Origin: Haloarcula sp. H-GB4 | Lineage (GTDB): Archaea; Halobacteriota; Halobacteria; Halobacteriales; Haloarculaceae | Assembly (NCBI RefSeq): GCF_030848575.1 | Contig: NZ_JAVDDX010000003.1 | Coordinates: forward strand, 124,001 to 188,000 | Length of the DNA: 64,000 bases | Direction of reading: 5' to 3' | Shown here: one piece after another, positions 63,084 through 64,000 of the stretch | Layout: every line of letters starts with the position of its first letter | How positions within the stretch are numbered: the first letter of the stretch is position 1 | Program-made: the position numbers and the translations under genes | Notes under the pieces: model-generated | What the model saw: only the letters and a program-made list of their open reading frames with translations | Databases searched by the model: none | What the model was told of the DNA's origin: nothing

Positions 63084-64000
63084 GGGCGGTTGTCGTCTCC
63101 GGGGACCGTATCGAGGCCGTGGGTTCCCGGGCCGAACTCGAATCGCAGTACGCCGACCACGAACACCAGTCATACGACGTGCTGCTACCGGGACTTGTCG
63201 GCGGTCATATCCACTCCGTGCAGAGTCTTGGCCGCGGCATCGCCGACGATACGGAACTACTCGATTGGCTGTTCGACTACATTCTACCGATGGAAGCCTC
63301 TCTAACGGCCGAGGAGATGGAAGTCGCGGCGAAACTGGGCTATCTGGAAATGATCGAAAGCGGGACGACGACCTGCATCGACCACCTGTCGGTTGCTCAC
63401 GCGGACCGCGCTTTTGAAGCGGCGGGTGAGATGGGCATCCGCGGCGTGCTCGGGAAAGTGCTGATGGACCAGCGCTCGCCGGACGGCCTGCTGGAGGACA
63501 CACAGGCCGCATTGGACGAGTCTGAACGCCTCATTCAGCAATACCACGGTGCCTACAACGACCGGATTCGGTACGCCGTCACACCCCGTTTTGCCGTCTC
63601 GTGTAGTGAGGCCTGCCTCCGCGGGGTGCGCGAGCTCGTGGACAAATACGACGGTGTCCGCATCCACACCCACGCTAGTGAGAACCAGAGCGAAATCGAG
63701 ACGGTGAAAGAAGACACTGGGATGCGCAACATCCACTGGCTCGACGAGGTAGGTCTCACCGGCGAGGACGTCGTTCTTGCGCACTGCGTCTGGACCGATG
63801 AGAGCGAGCGCGAAGTCCTCGCAGAGACAGGGACTCACGTCACACACTGCCCGTCCTCGAATATGAAACTTGCCAGCGGTATCGCACCGATCTGGGACTA
63901 CCGCGACCGTGGTATCAACGTCGCAATCGGCAACGACGGACCGCCCTGTAACAACACGCTTGACGCCTTTACCGAGATGCGACAGGCGAGCCTCTTACAG
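63032..64000 (+). CDS. Amidohydrolase, nucleoside/5'-deoxyadenosine deaminase-like, cut by the right edge
   Basis: The open frame from the ATG at 63032 runs off the window, giving 323 residues. It belongs to the ATZ/TRZ-type cytosine/adenosine deaminase group. It has VLLPGLVGGHIHSVQSLGRG (first metal His pair), SGTTTCIDHLSVAHADRA, VRIHTHASENQSEIET, VVLAHCVWTDESEREVL, THCPSSNMKLASGIAPI and VAIGNDGPPCNNTLDAFTEM (Asp ligand in NDG). These supply all metal ligands. Known relatives deaminate S-adenosylhomocysteine, methylthioadenosine or 5'-deoxyadenosine in nucleoside salvage. The exact substrate cannot be told. It follows the S17e-like gene by 119 bases. Confidence 0.88.
   Translation, partial: MLLTGTVVADSETVLQDGAVVVSGDRIEAVGSRAELESQYADHEHQSYDVLLPGLVGGHIHSVQSLGRGIADDTELLDWLFDYILPMEASLTAEEMEVAAKLGYLEMIESGTTTCIDHLSVAHADRAFEAAGEMGIRGVLGKVLMDQRSPDGLLEDTQAALDESERLIQQYHGAYNDRIRYAVTPRFAVSCSEACLRGVRELVDKYDGVRIHTHASENQSEIETVKEDTGMRNIHWLDEVGLTGEDVVLAHCVWTDESEREVLAETGTHVTHCPSSNMKLASGIAPIWDYRDRGINVAIGNDGPPCNNTLDAFTEMRQASLLQ

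Noticed and set aside
1-64000. Search for tRNA, rRNA, CRISPR arrays and insertion sequences
   Set aside because: No tRNA T-loop signatures, rRNA-like stretches, regularly spaced repeats or transposase with terminal repeats were found by eye; the regular repeats at 13.3-15.4 kb are origin boxes, not CRISPR.

Overview
The window is haloarchaeal chromosomal or megaplasmid DNA, most like Haloarcula or a close relative. The predicted proteins are rich in Asp and Glu. Lipoproteins carry twin-arginine signals. Typical haloarchaeal families are present (HTH_10/Bat regulators, HalOD1, COG1361/CARDB secreted proteins, RdfA with an SMC-like partner, an Orc1/Cdc6 initiator with its repeats), and TATA elements sit about 25-30 bases before start codons. 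I see no rRNA, tRNA, CRISPR array or intact insertion sequence.

Layout. 1-5.2 kb: a tyrosine recombinase cut by the left edge, a coiled-coil exported protein, a BASS-family transporter, a decayed gene, a zinc-ribbon miniprotein and a LUD protein. 5.3-11.6 kb: an export unit of TetR, an RND/MMPL permease and a COG1361 surface protein, with a second TetR diverging from it. 11.6-13.3 kb: a lipoprotein and a HalOD1 protein. 13.3-15.4 kb: a replication origin, in which orc1 is flanked by about a dozen copies of one initiator-binding repeat. 15.5-18.2 kb: a Bat regulator, an extra NuoB and an iron-type ABC binding lipoprotein with a DtxR-like box at its start. 18.2-26.1 kb: a gene-poor stretch with a 22-bp perfect palindrome, a sugar dehydrogenase of the Gfo6/XacA type, a lone PhnM, small HTH proteins and a CARDB surface protein.

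26.4-50.8 kb is a surface glycan or exopolysaccharide locus. It holds three GT2 and three GT4 glycosyltransferases, AsnB, a multi-pass GT-C-like membrane protein, an alkaline-phosphatase/sulfatase-fold enzyme, a Wzx-type flippase, a Gfo/Idh/MocA oxidoreductase and a nucleotide-sugar pyrophosphorylase. Set into it are two convergent paralogous beta-helix proteins with a tail-fibre-like N-terminus, a triple-CBM6 lipoprotein and a 57-residue membrane miniprotein. The last two share a Gly-Tyr tail. I infer that sugars are activated, assembled on a lipid, flipped and displayed, while the CBM and beta-helix proteins bind or trim the product outside.

50.9-64 kb: small conserved proteins, a REC-GAF-Bat regulator followed by HalOD1, the rdfA/sph cell-shape pair with a downstream RHH/zinc protein, a NadE-like protein with a degenerate ATP loop, an S17e paralogue, and an amidohydrolase cut by the right edge. 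The most unusual items are the shared Gly-Tyr tail, the paired beta-helix proteins, the degenerate NadE, the S17e paralogue, the iron box and the long palindrome. Functions are read from motifs only; no database search was possible.
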